DNA of 40,233 bases from Actinomycetota bacterium (GTDB lineage: Bacteria; Actinomycetota; Aquicultoria; Aquicultorales; Aquicultoraceae): contig JASEGT010000002.1 of NCBI GenBank assembly GCA_030018005.1, positions 1 through 40,233 of the forward strand. Reading direction: 5' to 3'. Both the position numbers and the translations under genes were made by a program. Within the stretch, counting starts at the first letter, position 1. Every line of letters starts with the position of its first letter. The notes beneath the pieces are model-generated. The model saw only the letters and a list, made by a program, of their open reading frames with translations, was not told the origin of the DNA and made no database searches. Positions 7,047 to 16,164 of the stretch are shown here, in pieces.

Positions 7047-8738
7047 TTGGAATACCTGCAGCGATTGGATATCCCACAAAAGAAAAGGACCTATGACGAG
7101 CTTCGTGTGCTCATCGTGGTGTTCAGATGGATTACGCTGGTGTTAGCACTGGCTCATGTGCTTGTGGCTCGCTCGGCGCCAGGTTTTGATGGGTTGCTGA
7201 TTGCAGCCGTGGCTCTATCCCACACCGCATTAGTAACATTTCTAGTGTTGAGAAGAGTTAGCCGGCGAGCATTGTTCGTGGTCCTTGATGCAACTACTTG
7301 TGGATTATTGCTGCTTTTCAGTGGTGCCTTATTAAGTGGTTATGGAGCCTATGCGGCGGGCTCGGTTTTGCTTTCCGCTTTGCTCTTTGGGAGCATGGCC
7401 GGCTTATCGAGCGCTACCATAGTCGCGATATTTTTCGTTACGACGCGGTATTTAGCCCAAGCGCCCGGCCTTGTAGTCGCGACGACCGGTTATGGAGTTC
7501 TTACTGATATTACTTATATCGCAGCTTTGTATATCGCAGCGGTTTTTTTTGCGCAGGTATCCCTTATTATTAAGCGGCATAAAGATACTGCTTTGCGTCT
7601 TGAAGAGAATATCAATACGCTCTCATCCATATATGACGTAGCCTCGATGATATCCTCAAAATTCTTTCTCGATGATATCCTCGAGTCGGTGGTCGACCAA
7701 GCTAAGCGAATCATCAAGACAGATAAGACGGTTTTGCATCTCATCGATATCGACGCGAGAAAGCGCGCGTTAAGCAGGCATATGGTAGCGGTGAGAGGAA
7801 GACGCAGCGAGCATCCGGAATCATGGTGGCGGACGCAGATCGAAGATATCGCGGAAGAGGTCATAGCCAGCGGGCATGAGCGGCTTATCTCGCGTGCTCC
7901 CGAGGGGGTCGAGGGTGCCGGTTCTTGGCTCTTGTGCGTTCCGGTAAAGGTCAAAGACCGGTCGGTAGGACTTCTTTCCGCGATGAACTCATATGGCAGA
8001 GGATTTACTGAAAATGACATCGCGGCGCTCAAAATTCTAGCCAGTTTCGCGGCGGTCGCAATTGAAAACGCGCGTCTTATTAACCGGGCGCAACTGCTTC
8101 TCGTTGCCGATGAGCGCAATCGTATTGCCAAGGAGATGCATGATGGGCTGGCGCAATCGCTCTTCAGCCTGGTGCTGAATTTACAAGTGTGCCGGAAGAA
8201 GATAGATGATGACCCCCTGTCGGTCAAGGAGAAGATGGGCGAGATGCAGACCGTTGCATCACAGGGCATGGCGGAATTGCGTCGCTATATATATGACTTG
8301 CGCCCGAAGAACCTTGAGGATATGGGCCTAATCGGCGCGATCGGCTTTCATTTGGAGGAGATTAACAAACTTAACGGGTCCAGCGGGCGTCTGCGGACTT
8401 ACGGCAAACGGCGCAGCCTGCCGCCGCGTGCTGAATCGGCTATTTACAGGGTTGTGCAGGAAGCCACTAATAATATTGTCAAATACGCTAATGTCGACAA
8501 CTTCACGGTTTCTCTAAAGTACCTGGAAGACAGGGTCGAACTATTAATAGTAGATAAGGGGCGGGGTTTTGATGTCGCGAGTGCGCTTATGGCAGCGGAA
8601 AAACGCGAAACCTTCGGCCTTATGAGCATGCGCGAACGGATTGTAGAGCAGGGGGGCGAACTTAGGATCGAGAGTGATCCCGATGGCGGTACCGTGATTC
8701 GGGTCAGCCTTCCAGTCGAGGAGCTATGCGTTGGATAG
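7047..8738 (+). CDS. NarL-family sensor histidine kinase with GAF domain
   Basis: 563 residues from TTG 7047 (AAGGGA at 7035-7040). A hydrophobic N-terminal region with about five or six helices (21-172) is followed by a GAF domain (about 195-345). A HisKA_3 dimerisation domain follows, with phosphoacceptor H365 in ERNRIAKEMHDGLAQ. The HATPase has an N-box QEATNNIVKYA (471-481), G1 DKGRGF (503-508) and G2 GLMSMRER (524-531). The membrane region has only short loops, so the signal is probably membrane-borne, or cytoplasmic through GAF. It overlaps the response regulator by 8 nt, so the two are a pair. Confidence 0.9.
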   Translation: MEYLQRLDIPQKKRTYDELRVLIVVFRWITLVLALAHVLVARSAPGFDGLLIAAVALSHTALVTFLVLRRVSRRALFVVLDATTCGLLLLFSGALLSGYGAYAAGSVLLSALLFGSMAGLSSATIVAIFFVTTRYLAQAPGLVVATTGYGVLTDITYIAALYIAAVFFAQVSLIIKRHKDTALRLEENINTLSSIYDVASMISSKFFLDDILESVVDQAKRIIKTDKTVLHLIDIDARKRALSRHMVAVRGRRSEHPESWWRTQIEDIAEEVIASGHERLISRAPEGVEGAGSWLLCVPVKVKDRSVGLLSAMNSYGRGFTENDIAALKILASFAAVAIENARLINRAQLLLVADERNRIAKEMHDGLAQSLFSLVLNLQVCRKKIDDDPLSVKEKMGEMQTVASQGMAELRRYIYDLRPKNLEDMGLIGAIGFHLEEINKLNGSSGRLRTYGKRRSLPPRAESAIYRVVQEATNNIVKYANVDNFTVSLKYLEDRVELLIVDKGRGFDVASALMAAEKRETFGLMSMRERIVEQGGELRIESDPDGGTVIRVSLPVEELCVG

Positions 8739-9387
8739 AGTCAAAATTCTCATCGCCGACGACCACGAACTGGTGCGCCAGGGTCTGAAAGCGGTTCTGG
8801 AAATCGAAGACGGCATCGAGATAGTCGGTGAGGCGTCTAGCGGGCGTATGGCTATTAATAAAGCGCAGGAGCTTGACCTCGACGTTGTATTGCTCGACCT
8901 GCGCTTGCCCGATATCGATGGCGTAGAGGTCTGCGCTCAGATAAAAGAATTAAAACCCGCAGTAAAAGTCGTGATTTTGACGACCTTCGATGAAGCAGAG
9001 GACATCCAAGGTGCCATGAAGGCGGGAGCTTCAAGCTATATATTAAAGGATATCGCCCCGTGTGACCTGGTACAGGCATTGGATGCCATCAATAAGGGAA
9101 AGACCATCCTCGACCCCGGAGTCGCTGACAAGCTGCTAACACCGGTCACCAGCCGCAAAGCCGAATTCTCTGCTGATATTCTCTCCGACCGCGAGTTGGA
9201 AGTCCTCGAGTTGATGGCCGAGGGCTTGAAAAATAAAGATATAGCCGAGAGATTGTGGATAAGCCAGACGACCGTGAAGACACACGTCAGTCACATTCTG
9301 CAAAAGTTGGGCCAGGGCGACCGGACACAGGCCATACTCAGTGCGATAAAATTAGGACTCGTAGAAGTCCCCGCGAGAGTAAGATAG
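8731..9387 (+). CDS. NarL/LuxR-type response regulator
   Basis: 218 residues from TTG 8731 (AGGAG at 8718-8722) inside the kinase gene. The receiver domain (3-120) has the acidic pair D10/D11, phosphoacceptor D56 in VVLLDLRLPD, T84/T85 and K106. The LuxR-type HTH (about 150-212) begins LSDRELEVLELMAEG and carries the recognition helix SQTTVKTHVSHIL. It is the partner of the upstream HisKA_3 kinase. Target genes are not evident; the two nearest candidates are the Cys-rich gene upstream and the substrate-binding protein downstream. Confidence 0.93.
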   Translation: MDRVKILIADDHELVRQGLKAVLEIEDGIEIVGEASSGRMAINKAQELDLDVVLLDLRLPDIDGVEVCAQIKELKPAVKVVILTTFDEAEDIQGAMKAGASSYILKDIAPCDLVQALDAINKGKTILDPGVADKLLTPVTSRKAEFSADILSDRELEVLELMAEGLKNKDIAERLWISQTTVKTHVSHILQKLGQGDRTQAILSAIKLGLVEVPARVR

Positions 9388-9729
9388 CCAACCTCCCTGC
9401 AACGTTTTGACCTACACACTAGAACCATAGCGAACCGACCCCATTGTTGATACCCGCGATTCATTCTGCTAAGTTCAAAAAAGAATCAGGCATGATGTGG
9501 AGGCTGCTCTGGAGCTAATACCGATATTCTCAACAGCTTTGCTAGTGGCGTTTTCGGGCGCCATGGTACCCGCAACGTTCATCTTCGATGTCGCTCTTTT
9601 TTGATGTATGCTTACTTTCACAGATTCCCGATAGGAACCGGAGCGGAGTTCTCGCGGCCGCCGCATAGGTTTTGCAGCTCACCGGGGATGTGCGCGACAA
9701 CTAGCAGGCGGCGTCTTGTACAGCATATT
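9388..9729. other. Gene-free stretch after the response regulator
   Basis: About 340 nt with no supported gene. A 35-codon frame from GTG 9497 to 9604 would encode a hydrophobic peptide (IPIFSTALLVAF within it) but lacks a ribosome site. No T-run terminator is seen behind the response regulator. Confidence 0.3.
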
Positions 9730-9758
9730 TTGACTTATAGGTAAACTGAGCGTATTAT
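9730..9758 (+). promoter_or_regulatory. SigmaA promoter for the substrate-binding protein
   Basis: TTGACT (9730-9735), a 17-nt spacer, then TATTAT (9753-9758). Both hexamers match 5 of 6. The leader to the GTG start at 9850 is about 85 nt and contains a CATGCG/CGCATG inverted pair (9793-9798 and 9817-9822). Confidence 0.65.
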
Positions 9759-9849
9759 ATGGTCGAGCTGTTGTAATTTGGTTTCTTGTGCGCATGCGAT
9801 GTGAAAAGCGTATCCGCGCATGTAAATCCTTAAACATCCAGGAGGCCAC

Positions 9850-11010
9850 GTGTTCAAACGTCTATTTCTTACCTCGCTCGTTTTGGTTTCGATCCTCAGT
9901 GCTATGGTCTTATCTGGTTGCTCTGAACCGGTCCCGACAAAGTCAGAGAGCGAAGAGACCATCAAGATAGGCTTGATCTTGCCGATGAAGGGCGAGCTAG
10001 AGGTGTACGGTGTACTCAGCAAGCGGGCGATCGACCTGGCCGTAGATGAAATCAATGCTCAAGGCGGTCTGCTTGGTATGCAAGTCGAGACCATCGATGG
10101 CGACGACGCCTCTAACCCGAGTGTCTCATCGTATATTGCCAACGAATATACGCAGATCAGACGCGTATCCGCAATAGTCGGACCTTTCGCGACTCAGTCG
10201 GCTTTGACGGCGGCTCCGGTCGCAAACCGGGACGGTGTACCGCTTATTACAATTCGCTCGTCTGAGGCGAATATAACGGCAATAGGCAAGTATATATTCA
10301 GGGCCAGCTATGTCGATTCATATCAGGGAACGATGCTGGGCGAATTCGCCGGGCGTGAACTCAAGGCAAAGAAAGCCGCTGTCATATTTAATAGTGAGGA
10401 CCAGGATGCGCAGGCGTTGGTGGATGCTTTCAAAAAAGCGCTAACCGAACACGGGGGCAAGGTCGAGACAGTGCAGTCGTATGCATCTGATGTCACCGAT
10501 TTTTCGGAGCAGCTCGAAGAGGTTGCCAAAGTGCAGCCGGATGTTATATTACTCAACGACTACGATGATAAGTCGGGCTTGATCATGAAGCAGGCTGCCG
10601 AGATGAATATCACGGCAAAATATCTCGGAACCGATTTCTGGAATGCGTTTAGCTTGGTTAAAGAGGCCGGAGCGGCCGCCGAAGGAAGCTATTATACGGC
10701 GCATTTTTCCGCGGACGATCCTAATCCAAAAGTAAAAGATTTTGTCGAGCTGTATGAAGGCGACTATGTTGCTAAACCGGAGTTTTCCTCAGCGCTCAGT
10801 TATGATGCGATGCACCTTCTATTTGAGGCCATCAAGCGTGCTGATTCGACCAGGCCCGAGAAGATTGCGACTGCTCTTGCGGGGATAAAGAACTTTGAGG
10901 GCGTCACCGGGAAGTTTACCTTCGATGAAAACCGCAACCCCGTCAAGGGGAGCGTTATTATGACCATCAAAGACGGCAAGCCGGTCTTCGCCAAAAGGAT
11001 GGAGCCCTAA
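9850..11010 (+). CDS. Branched-chain amino acid-type ABC substrate-binding lipoprotein
   Basis: 386 residues from GTG 9850 with AGGAGG at 9840-9845. The lipoprotein signal is 1-24 with lipobox LSGC and lipidated C24. The mature part is a type I periplasmic-binding fold (Peripla_BP_6, LivJ-like): IKIGLILPMKGELEVYG near 39-55, DEINAQGGLLG at 75-85, then GPFATQSALTAAPVA in the ligand-contact region. The family binds branched-chain amino acids, amides or related small molecules. No permease or ATPase genes are adjacent, so it either feeds a transporter encoded elsewhere or acts as a receptor. It has its own promoter. Confidence 0.88.
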   Translation: MFKRLFLTSLVLVSILSAMVLSGCSEPVPTKSESEETIKIGLILPMKGELEVYGVLSKRAIDLAVDEINAQGGLLGMQVETIDGDDASNPSVSSYIANEYTQIRRVSAIVGPFATQSALTAAPVANRDGVPLITIRSSEANITAIGKYIFRASYVDSYQGTMLGEFAGRELKAKKAAVIFNSEDQDAQALVDAFKKALTEHGGKVETVQSYASDVTDFSEQLEEVAKVQPDVILLNDYDDKSGLIMKQAAEMNITAKYLGTDFWNAFSLVKEAGAAAEGSYYTAHFSADDPNPKVKDFVELYEGDYVAKPEFSSALSYDAMHLLFEAIKRADSTRPEKIATALAGIKNFEGVTGKFTFDENRNPVKGSVIMTIKDGKPVFAKRMEP

Positions 11011-11064
11011 GGCGTGGTCGACATAGGTATCCGGAGGCATGTCTTTGTTGCAGCGATTAGAGCG

Positions 11065-11108
11065 CGGCGCTTACTACCCAGTAGGCGCCGTGTGGCATTC
11101 TGGCCACA
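11065..11108 (+). other. Two tandem strong hairpins after the substrate-binding gene
   Basis: Hairpin 1: an 11-bp stem, CGGCGCTTACT (11065-11075) with AGTAGGCGCCG (11080-11090), tetraloop ACCC, one G-T pair. Hairpin 2: TGTGGC (11091-11096) with GCCACA (11103-11108). They abut directly. No T-run follows, so this is not a plain intrinsic terminator. Confidence 0.6.
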
Positions 11109-11157
11109 GCGCGTCCGCGATGAGTAGTTGTAAGGGCAGGTTGCGGCGGCGCCGGAC

Positions 11158-11186
11158 TTGGCAAGAGCCGCTAAAGTCATTATACT
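11158..11186 (+). promoter_or_regulatory. SigmaA promoter upstream of tilS
   Basis: TTGGCA (11158-11163), a 17-nt spacer, TATACT (11181-11186); each hexamer matches 5 of 6. The start of transcription would be near 11193, before the small hairpin at 11214-11225. Confidence 0.6.
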
Positions 11187-11213
11187 TGTAAAGGTAACGG
11201 AAGATATTAGGGA

Positions 11214-11232
11214 GCCCGCGAGGGCGTTTTTT
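11214..11232 (+). terminator. Mini-terminator in the tilS leader
   Basis: GCCC-GCGA-GGGC (11214-11225) followed by GTTTTTT. The stem is short but all G-C with a stable GNRA tetraloop. It either ends the upstream transcript or attenuates tilS, since it lies downstream of the tilS promoter. Confidence 0.5.
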
Positions 11233-11243
11233 ATTCTGGCTGG

Positions 11244-12647
11244 GTGATAACGTTGGTCGGCTCAAGTTTTTTCGACCGCGTTCTGAAGACGATTAACAAC
11301 CATGGTATGCTTCGCGGAGGCGAAAGTGTGCTCGTCGCGGTTTCCGGGGGACCGGATTCTGTCGTGCTTCTCCATGTTCTGAAACGACTCCAACCCGTAC
11401 TGGACCTAGACCTCATCGTCTTTCATCTCAACCATAAACTGCGTGGGCTTGAGGCCGATGAGGATGCCCGGTTTGTGGGTGAATTTGCAGCCGGCATGGG
11501 TTTAAAGGCCATGCTTGTCGAGGCTGATGTGCGCTTGCTCATGAAGCAGGAGCGGTTTTCATTGGAAGAAGCGGCTCGCGAAGCCCGTTACCGTGAGATG
11601 GAGCGTTTGGCGGTAGAGCTAGGCATCGATAAGATAGCGCTGGGACACCATGCCGACGACCGGGTCGAGACCTTCTTGATGCGCTTGCTTCGAGGTACGG
11701 GCCTCGAAGGGCTGGGCTCGATAAAGCCGGTCAGAGACGGATACATCAGGCCGCTGATCGATGAGACTAAAAGCGAGATATTTCAGTATATCGAGGACAA
11801 TTCTCTTGAATACAGGGTAGATTCTTCAAACCAAGACGAGTCTATTTTAAGGAACCGCATCCGTCACAACCTCATGCCGCTTCTTGGCGAATATAATCCG
11901 AGATTGCAAGAGACGCTTTTAAATACGATCGATATTATTAGCGAAGACCAAGCGTTTATCGAGGAAATAGTCGCCGGCATCTTTAGCAAGCATGCTCAAA
12001 GAGAGCCTGGATTGATAAAGCTGCCGATCGTCGAAATCATAAACCAGCCGCTTGCGATAGAGCGCAGGCTTATTCGTTTGGCAATTAGGTCGGTCAAAGG
12101 TGATTTGAGGGGTGTTGAGTTTAAGCATGTCGACGCGATTGTCAGCGGCTTGCGAAAGGGGTCCGGAAACATGGAAATAGACCTGCCCGGCCAAATAATC
12201 GCGAGAGCCGAGTACGAGCAGCTAGTCATCGGTGAAAGGGAGCTCTTTGAGCCGCTGGGAATCGAATCAATCAAGCTGACAGTACCCGGTGTGACGCGAA
12301 TCGATGCGTTAGGCGTCGAGATAAAAGCGGAACTGGTCGAACCGGCGGGACTTGTTTTTGAGCGGAATGGTGACATTGCGCATCTGGATGCCGCTGTCGC
12401 CGGTTTGGGTCTGAAGCTGCGCGTAAGGCGGCCGGGAGATTCTTTTAGACCGTTCGGCATGTCCGGTGAGAAGAAATTGCAGGATTTATTTGTCGATAAA
12501 AAAATATCGAAACGAGAGCGGAATAGGGTGCCCATTATTGAATCGGATGGTAAAATTGCATGGGTGGCCGGCTTTCGAATCGATGATTCGTTTAGGGTTA
12601 CCGAGCAGACGAAAGAGGTGTTAATCCTAAGTCTGCTGCAAATCTAA
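11244..12647 (+). CDS. tilS: tRNA(Ile)-lysidine synthetase
   Basis: 467 residues. It ligates lysine to C34 of tRNA-Ile(CAU), changing codon reading from AUG to AUA; it is essential. The PP-loop SGGPDS is at 34-39, followed by HLNHKLRG (61-68) and GHHADDRVET, then RNRIRHNLMP in the N-terminal ATPase. A linker and the C-terminal TilS domain (about 385-467) contain RRPGDSFRPFG. The GTG at 11244 has a weak site; TTG 11253 with GGGTG 6 nt upstream is a good alternative start. It heads the tilS-hpt-ftsH group common in Gram-positives. Confidence 0.93.
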   Translation: MITLVGSSFFDRVLKTINNHGMLRGGESVLVAVSGGPDSVVLLHVLKRLQPVLDLDLIVFHLNHKLRGLEADEDARFVGEFAAGMGLKAMLVEADVRLLMKQERFSLEEAAREARYREMERLAVELGIDKIALGHHADDRVETFLMRLLRGTGLEGLGSIKPVRDGYIRPLIDETKSEIFQYIEDNSLEYRVDSSNQDESILRNRIRHNLMPLLGEYNPRLQETLLNTIDIISEDQAFIEEIVAGIFSKHAQREPGLIKLPIVEIINQPLAIERRLIRLAIRSVKGDLRGVEFKHVDAIVSGLRKGSGNMEIDLPGQIIARAEYEQLVIGERELFEPLGIESIKLTVPGVTRIDALGVEIKAELVEPAGLVFERNGDIAHLDAAVAGLGLKLRVRRPGDSFRPFGMSGEKKLQDLFVDKKISKRERNRVPIIESDGKIAWVAGFRIDDSFRVTEQTKEVLILSLLQI

Positions 12648-12837
12648 GCTCAGGCCGTTTGTCCTGTTCTATTTGGTGATATAGAATGGTTAAGTGCGAC
12701 AGGCAAAGCGGCTTTAATAATAAACGATGCGGTTGAGGCGCGGAGTTATTCGGGGGGGGTTCTGGCATGAAGGAACTGCTCTTGGATGGCGTTTCGACAG
12801 AGAGTATTATTCTTATTTTAGAATGATTGGAGAGACG

Positions 12838-13416
12838 ATGAAGGCGGAAATTATGGAGCAAATCCTCGCGAACGACATCGACGAGGTCCTTGTTACCAGA
12901 GACGATATCCGAGCAAAGGTCGAGGAACTCGGCGCTTTGATAAGCAAGGATTACAGCGACAAGAATCTCTTGATGGTAGGAATTTTGCGCGGCGCCTTTG
13001 TTTTTCTGGCAGACCTTATCCGCGAGGTTCATATAGCCATGGAGACGGACTTTATCGCGATATCGAGCTACGGGTCGTCGACCAATACCTCGGGGGTCGT
13101 TAGAATCTTAAAGGACTTGGACGATGATATCGAGGGCCGGCATGTCCTGATTGTCGAAGACATACTCGATACCGGGCTCACGCTTAACTATTTGGTCAAG
13201 AACCTGAGTTCACGCCGTCCGGCAAGTCTTGAGGTCTGTTCCTTCATCATCAAGGAGGGCAAGCAACGGGTCCCGATAACGCCGAAGTACTCAGGATTTA
13301 CCGTCCCCAACACCTTCGTCGTCGGATATGGATTGGACTATGCTCAGAAGTATCGAAACATACCGATCATCGGGACGCTTAAGCGTTCTGCTTATGAAGA
13401 CGATGGGCTTGTGTAA
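12838..13416 (+). CDS. hpt: Hypoxanthine phosphoribosyltransferase
   Basis: 192 residues from ATG 12838 with GGAGAG upstream. An in-frame start at 12727 would add 37 residues that do not resemble the family, so it is not used. It salvages hypoxanthine/guanine with PRPP to IMP/GMP. The PRPP-binding loop VEDILDTGLTL and the GILRGAFVFLADL region are typical, with YGLDYAQKYRNIPIIG near the C-terminus. Length is close to the usual 180. It sits between tilS and ftsH, as in Bacillus and many actinobacteria. Confidence 0.93.
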   Translation: MKAEIMEQILANDIDEVLVTRDDIRAKVEELGALISKDYSDKNLLMVGILRGAFVFLADLIREVHIAMETDFIAISSYGSSTNTSGVVRILKDLDDDIEGRHVLIVEDILDTGLTLNYLVKNLSSRRPASLEVCSFIIKEGKQRVPITPKYSGFTVPNTFVVGYGLDYAQKYRNIPIIGTLKRSAYEDDGLV

Positions 13417-13478
13417 ATTGTCCGGCGGGTGTAGTTGTGATAGCATTTTAAGTAAAGAAAAAATGAGGAGGAGCTTTT

Positions 13479-15413
13479 TTGAAGAAATTGTTTAGAAGTG
13501 CCGGCTTTTGGTTCATCATGGTGCTGCTGGTGGTTCTATTTGTCATACAGGGTCTTAAGCCCAGCGCGAAACCGGAGGAGCTGGTCTATACCGAGTTTCT
13601 CAACCAAGTCGACAAGGGTCGAGTGGCTAAGGTAGAGGTGTTCGATAAGGATAACCGGATTGACGGGAATTACAAGTCTGATTATAAAAAAGGCGGCGAC
13701 TTTACCGTCTTCTATAGTGAAAATGATGATCAGCTAGTCAAAGATTTAAGGAGCAACAATGTTGTTGTCAAGGTCGACCCCCAGACAGAGACCGTTTGGT
13801 GGTCGATTGCGCTGAGCTTCTTGCCGTTCGTGCTCATACTGGGCATCTGGTTGTTCATGCTCCAGCAGATGCAGGGCGGCGGCAACAAGGTCATGTCGTT
13901 CGGCAAGAGCCGGGCGAAGCGGCTTACAAAGGACCAGCCAAGGGTGACGTTTAAGGACGTCGCCGGCGCTGATGAGGCCGTTGAAGAACTCGAGGAGATA
14001 AAGGAGTTCCTTGCAAATCCTTCGAAATTCCAAGCGCTGGGTGCAAAAATACCCAAGGGAGTCTTGCTCTACGGGCCTCCGGGCTCAGGAAAGACGCTGC
14101 TTGCGCGCGCGGTCGCCGGTGAGGCGGGCGTGCCGTTCTTCTCGATTAGCGGTTCTGACTTTGTAGAGATGTTCGTCGGTGTCGGTGCCTCGAGAGTTCG
14201 TGATTTGTTCGAGCAGGCTAAGACCAGCGCCCCGTGTATCATATTCATGGACGAGATAGACGCTGTCGGGAGGCATAGGGGCGCCGGTCTCGGCGGTGGA
14301 CACGATGAGCGCGAGCAGACCCTCAACCAGCTCTTGGTTGAGATGGACGGGTTTGACGTCAAGGATAACGTAATACTGATAGCGGCGACGAATAGGCCGG
14401 ATATCTTGGACCCGGCGCTGCTTCGCCCGGGTCGGTTCGACCGTCAGATAATCGTCGACCGGCCGGATTTGAACGGCAGGAGGGGCATCCTCGATGTCCA
14501 TGCCAAGGGCAAGCCCTTCGCCAAAGATATCGACCTCGATGTGCTGGCGCGAAGGACGCCCGGTTTTACCGGAGCCGACCTGGCAAACTTGGTAAACGAA
14601 GCCGCGCTGCTCGCTGCTCGCCACGGAAAAAAAGAGATAGACATGCGTGAGCTTGAAGAGTCGATTGATAGGGTCATGGCCGGGCCGGAGCGCAAGACGC
14701 GTCTTATCAGCGACCATGAAAAGGAGATCATCGCTTATCATGAAGCAGGTCACGCGCTGGTGGCGCATGAGCTGCCCAACACCGACCCGGTTCACAAGAT
14801 ATCGATTATCCCGAGAGGAAGGGCGCTCGGGTATACCTTGACTCTTCCGACCGAGGACCGGTTCTTGGTCTCGAAAGCAGAGCTTACAGCGAATCTCGCG
14901 GTATTTCTCGGCGGCAGGGTGGCCGAGGAGATGAAGTTCGATGACGTTACAACGGGAGCCCACGACGACCTGGAGCGGGCGACCAAGGTTGCGCGACAGA
15001 TGGTCTGCGAGTTCGGCATGAGCGAGAAACTCGGACCGCTTACGCTCGGACAAAAACAGGAGCAGGTGTTTTTAGGACGCGATTTTGCGTCGCACCCCGA
15101 TTACAGCCAAGAGATAGCATTCGAGATAGATAAAGAGATTCGTAGAATTGTGGATGATGCGTTTAAGAAAGCAAAGACTATCTTGACCGAGCGGCAGGAA
15201 CTTCTCGATAGCATCGCCAAGCATCTTATGGAAAGAGAGAGTCTCGAGCGGGAAGAGCTGGAACTCATTTTCGAAGGCAAAGAGCTTGTCCCCAGAGAAA
15301 AGGAGAGCACCAGCAGTGCTACGCCGGCCGAGGAGAAAGCTCCCGCCAAGGGCAAAGAGCAAGAAAAAGAACGGATTGATATGCCCGGCAAGCTAAGGCC
15401 GGCCGAAGGCTAA
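13479..15413 (+). CDS. ftsH: ATP-dependent zinc metalloprotease FtsH
   Basis: 644 residues from TTG 13479 behind GAGGAGGAG. TM1 is at about 10-26, a short extracytoplasmic domain at 30-104, TM2 at 106-128. The AAA+ module has Walker A GPPGSGKT (199-206), Walker B IIFMDEID (254-261) and the second-region-of-homology RPGRFDR (316-322). The zinc protease motif HEAGH is at 421-425. The Lys/Glu-rich tail (600-644) is variable. It degrades membrane and regulatory proteins. A possible promoter TTGTCC-N17-TAGCAT (13418-13446) precedes it. The Walker A Ser instead of the common Thr is a mild variant. Confidence 0.97.
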   Translation: MKKLFRSAGFWFIMVLLVVLFVIQGLKPSAKPEELVYTEFLNQVDKGRVAKVEVFDKDNRIDGNYKSDYKKGGDFTVFYSENDDQLVKDLRSNNVVVKVDPQTETVWWSIALSFLPFVLILGIWLFMLQQMQGGGNKVMSFGKSRAKRLTKDQPRVTFKDVAGADEAVEELEEIKEFLANPSKFQALGAKIPKGVLLYGPPGSGKTLLARAVAGEAGVPFFSISGSDFVEMFVGVGASRVRDLFEQAKTSAPCIIFMDEIDAVGRHRGAGLGGGHDEREQTLNQLLVEMDGFDVKDNVILIAATNRPDILDPALLRPGRFDRQIIVDRPDLNGRRGILDVHAKGKPFAKDIDLDVLARRTPGFTGADLANLVNEAALLAARHGKKEIDMRELEESIDRVMAGPERKTRLISDHEKEIIAYHEAGHALVAHELPNTDPVHKISIIPRGRALGYTLTLPTEDRFLVSKAELTANLAVFLGGRVAEEMKFDDVTTGAHDDLERATKVARQMVCEFGMSEKLGPLTLGQKQEQVFLGRDFASHPDYSQEIAFEIDKEIRRIVDDAFKKAKTILTERQELLDSIAKHLMERESLEREELELIFEGKELVPREKESTSSATPAEEKAPAKGKEQEKERIDMPGKLRPAEG

Positions 15414-15460
15414 TATTGAGACACCAAGGCTTCAATAAAGCTAGATGATTAGAATAGGAC

Positions 15461-15488
15461 AAAAGGCCACTACCACGGTGGCCTTTTT
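15461..15488 (+). terminator. Rho-independent terminator after ftsH
   Basis: AAAAGGCCAC (15461-15470) pairs perfectly with GTGGCCTTTT (15478-15487), loop TACCACG, followed directly by T-rich sequence. A canonical terminator that separates ftsH from the folate operon. Confidence 0.88.
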
Positions 15489-15499
15489 GCTTACCCGTA

Positions 15500-15528
15500 T
15501 TCGCAAATCGTCGGAATTGTGACATAAT
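15500..15528 (+). promoter_or_regulatory. Putative sigmaA promoter for the folate operon
   Basis: TTCGCA (15500-15505), a 17-nt spacer, CATAAT (15523-15528; 5 of 6). It lies just behind the ftsH terminator and 40 nt before folE. Confidence 0.5.
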
Positions 15529-15567
15529 GTGGTATGCTAGGCAATTCCTCTGAAAGGGGTTTCTTGA

Positions 15568-16131
15568 TTGAATAGGGAGAAGATCGAACAGGGAGTACGG
15601 CTTATCCTGGAAGGTGTCGGGGAAGACCTTAGCCGTGAAGGCCTACTCAACACGCCTCGCCGCGTGGCGGCTATGTATGAAGAGATTCTTCAAGGTGTGG
15701 AGCAAGACCCGGTCGCGGTCCTTAGCGTTACCTTCGGCGAGGACCATGATGAGATGATAATGGTCAAAGACATACCGATTTATTCGATGTGCGAACACCA
15801 CTTGATGCCTTTTATCGGTAAGGCGCATGTAGCATATATCCCCAGTGAAAACGGGAGAGTAACGGGGATAAGCAAGTTGGCGCGCGTGGTCGACGTGCTC
15901 ACTAAAAGGCTCCAAGTTCAGGAGCGACTTACGACGCAAATCGCTGACGCGATGGTAGAGGCGCTCAACCCGCAGGGGGTCATGGTCGTCATCGAGGCCG
16001 AGCATCTTTGCATGAGCATGCGCGGCGTCAAGAAACCGGGCTCGACCACGGTCACTTCGGCTGTGCGAGGCCAGTTTAGAAAGAAAGCGGCTCGCTCGGA
16101 AGCACTGTCGCTCATCGCGAACAGTATTTAG
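15568..16131 (+). CDS. folE: GTP cyclohydrolase I
   Basis: 187 residues from TTG 15568 with AAGGGG at 15554-15559. It converts GTP to dihydroneopterin triphosphate, the first step of tetrahydrofolate synthesis. Zinc ligands are recognisable as C75 and H78 in [10 protein letters not shown] and C148 in EHLCMSMRG. Length is standard for the bacterial enzyme. It is followed 33 nt later by folP and then folK, so the three form an operon. Confidence 0.96.
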   Translation: MNREKIEQGVRLILEGVGEDLSREGLLNTPRRVAAMYEEILQGVEQDPVAVLSVTFGEDHDEMIMVKDIPIYSMCEHHLMPFIGKAHVAYIPSENGRVTGISKLARVVDVLTKRLQVQERLTTQIADAMVEALNPQGVMVVIEAEHLCMSMRGVKKPGSTTVTSAVRGQFRKKAARSEALSLIANSI

Positions 16132-16164
16132 ATAGTGACCTTGAAATAAGGAGGCTGGTGGTCG

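Noticed and set aside
11039-11191. 50-codon ORF after the substrate-binding gene with GGAGG just before ATG
   Set aside because: The ribosome site is too close to the start codon, and the frame runs through two perfect hairpins, which explain the sequence better.
12727-12837. In-frame N-terminal extension of hpt from ATG 12727
   Set aside because: The added 37 residues do not fit the phosphoribosyltransferase family, and ATG 12838 has a proper GGAGAG site.
14085-15053. 322-codon open frame antisense to ftsH
   Set aside because: A shadow frame from the codon bias of ftsH; composition is arginine-rich and no motif is seen.
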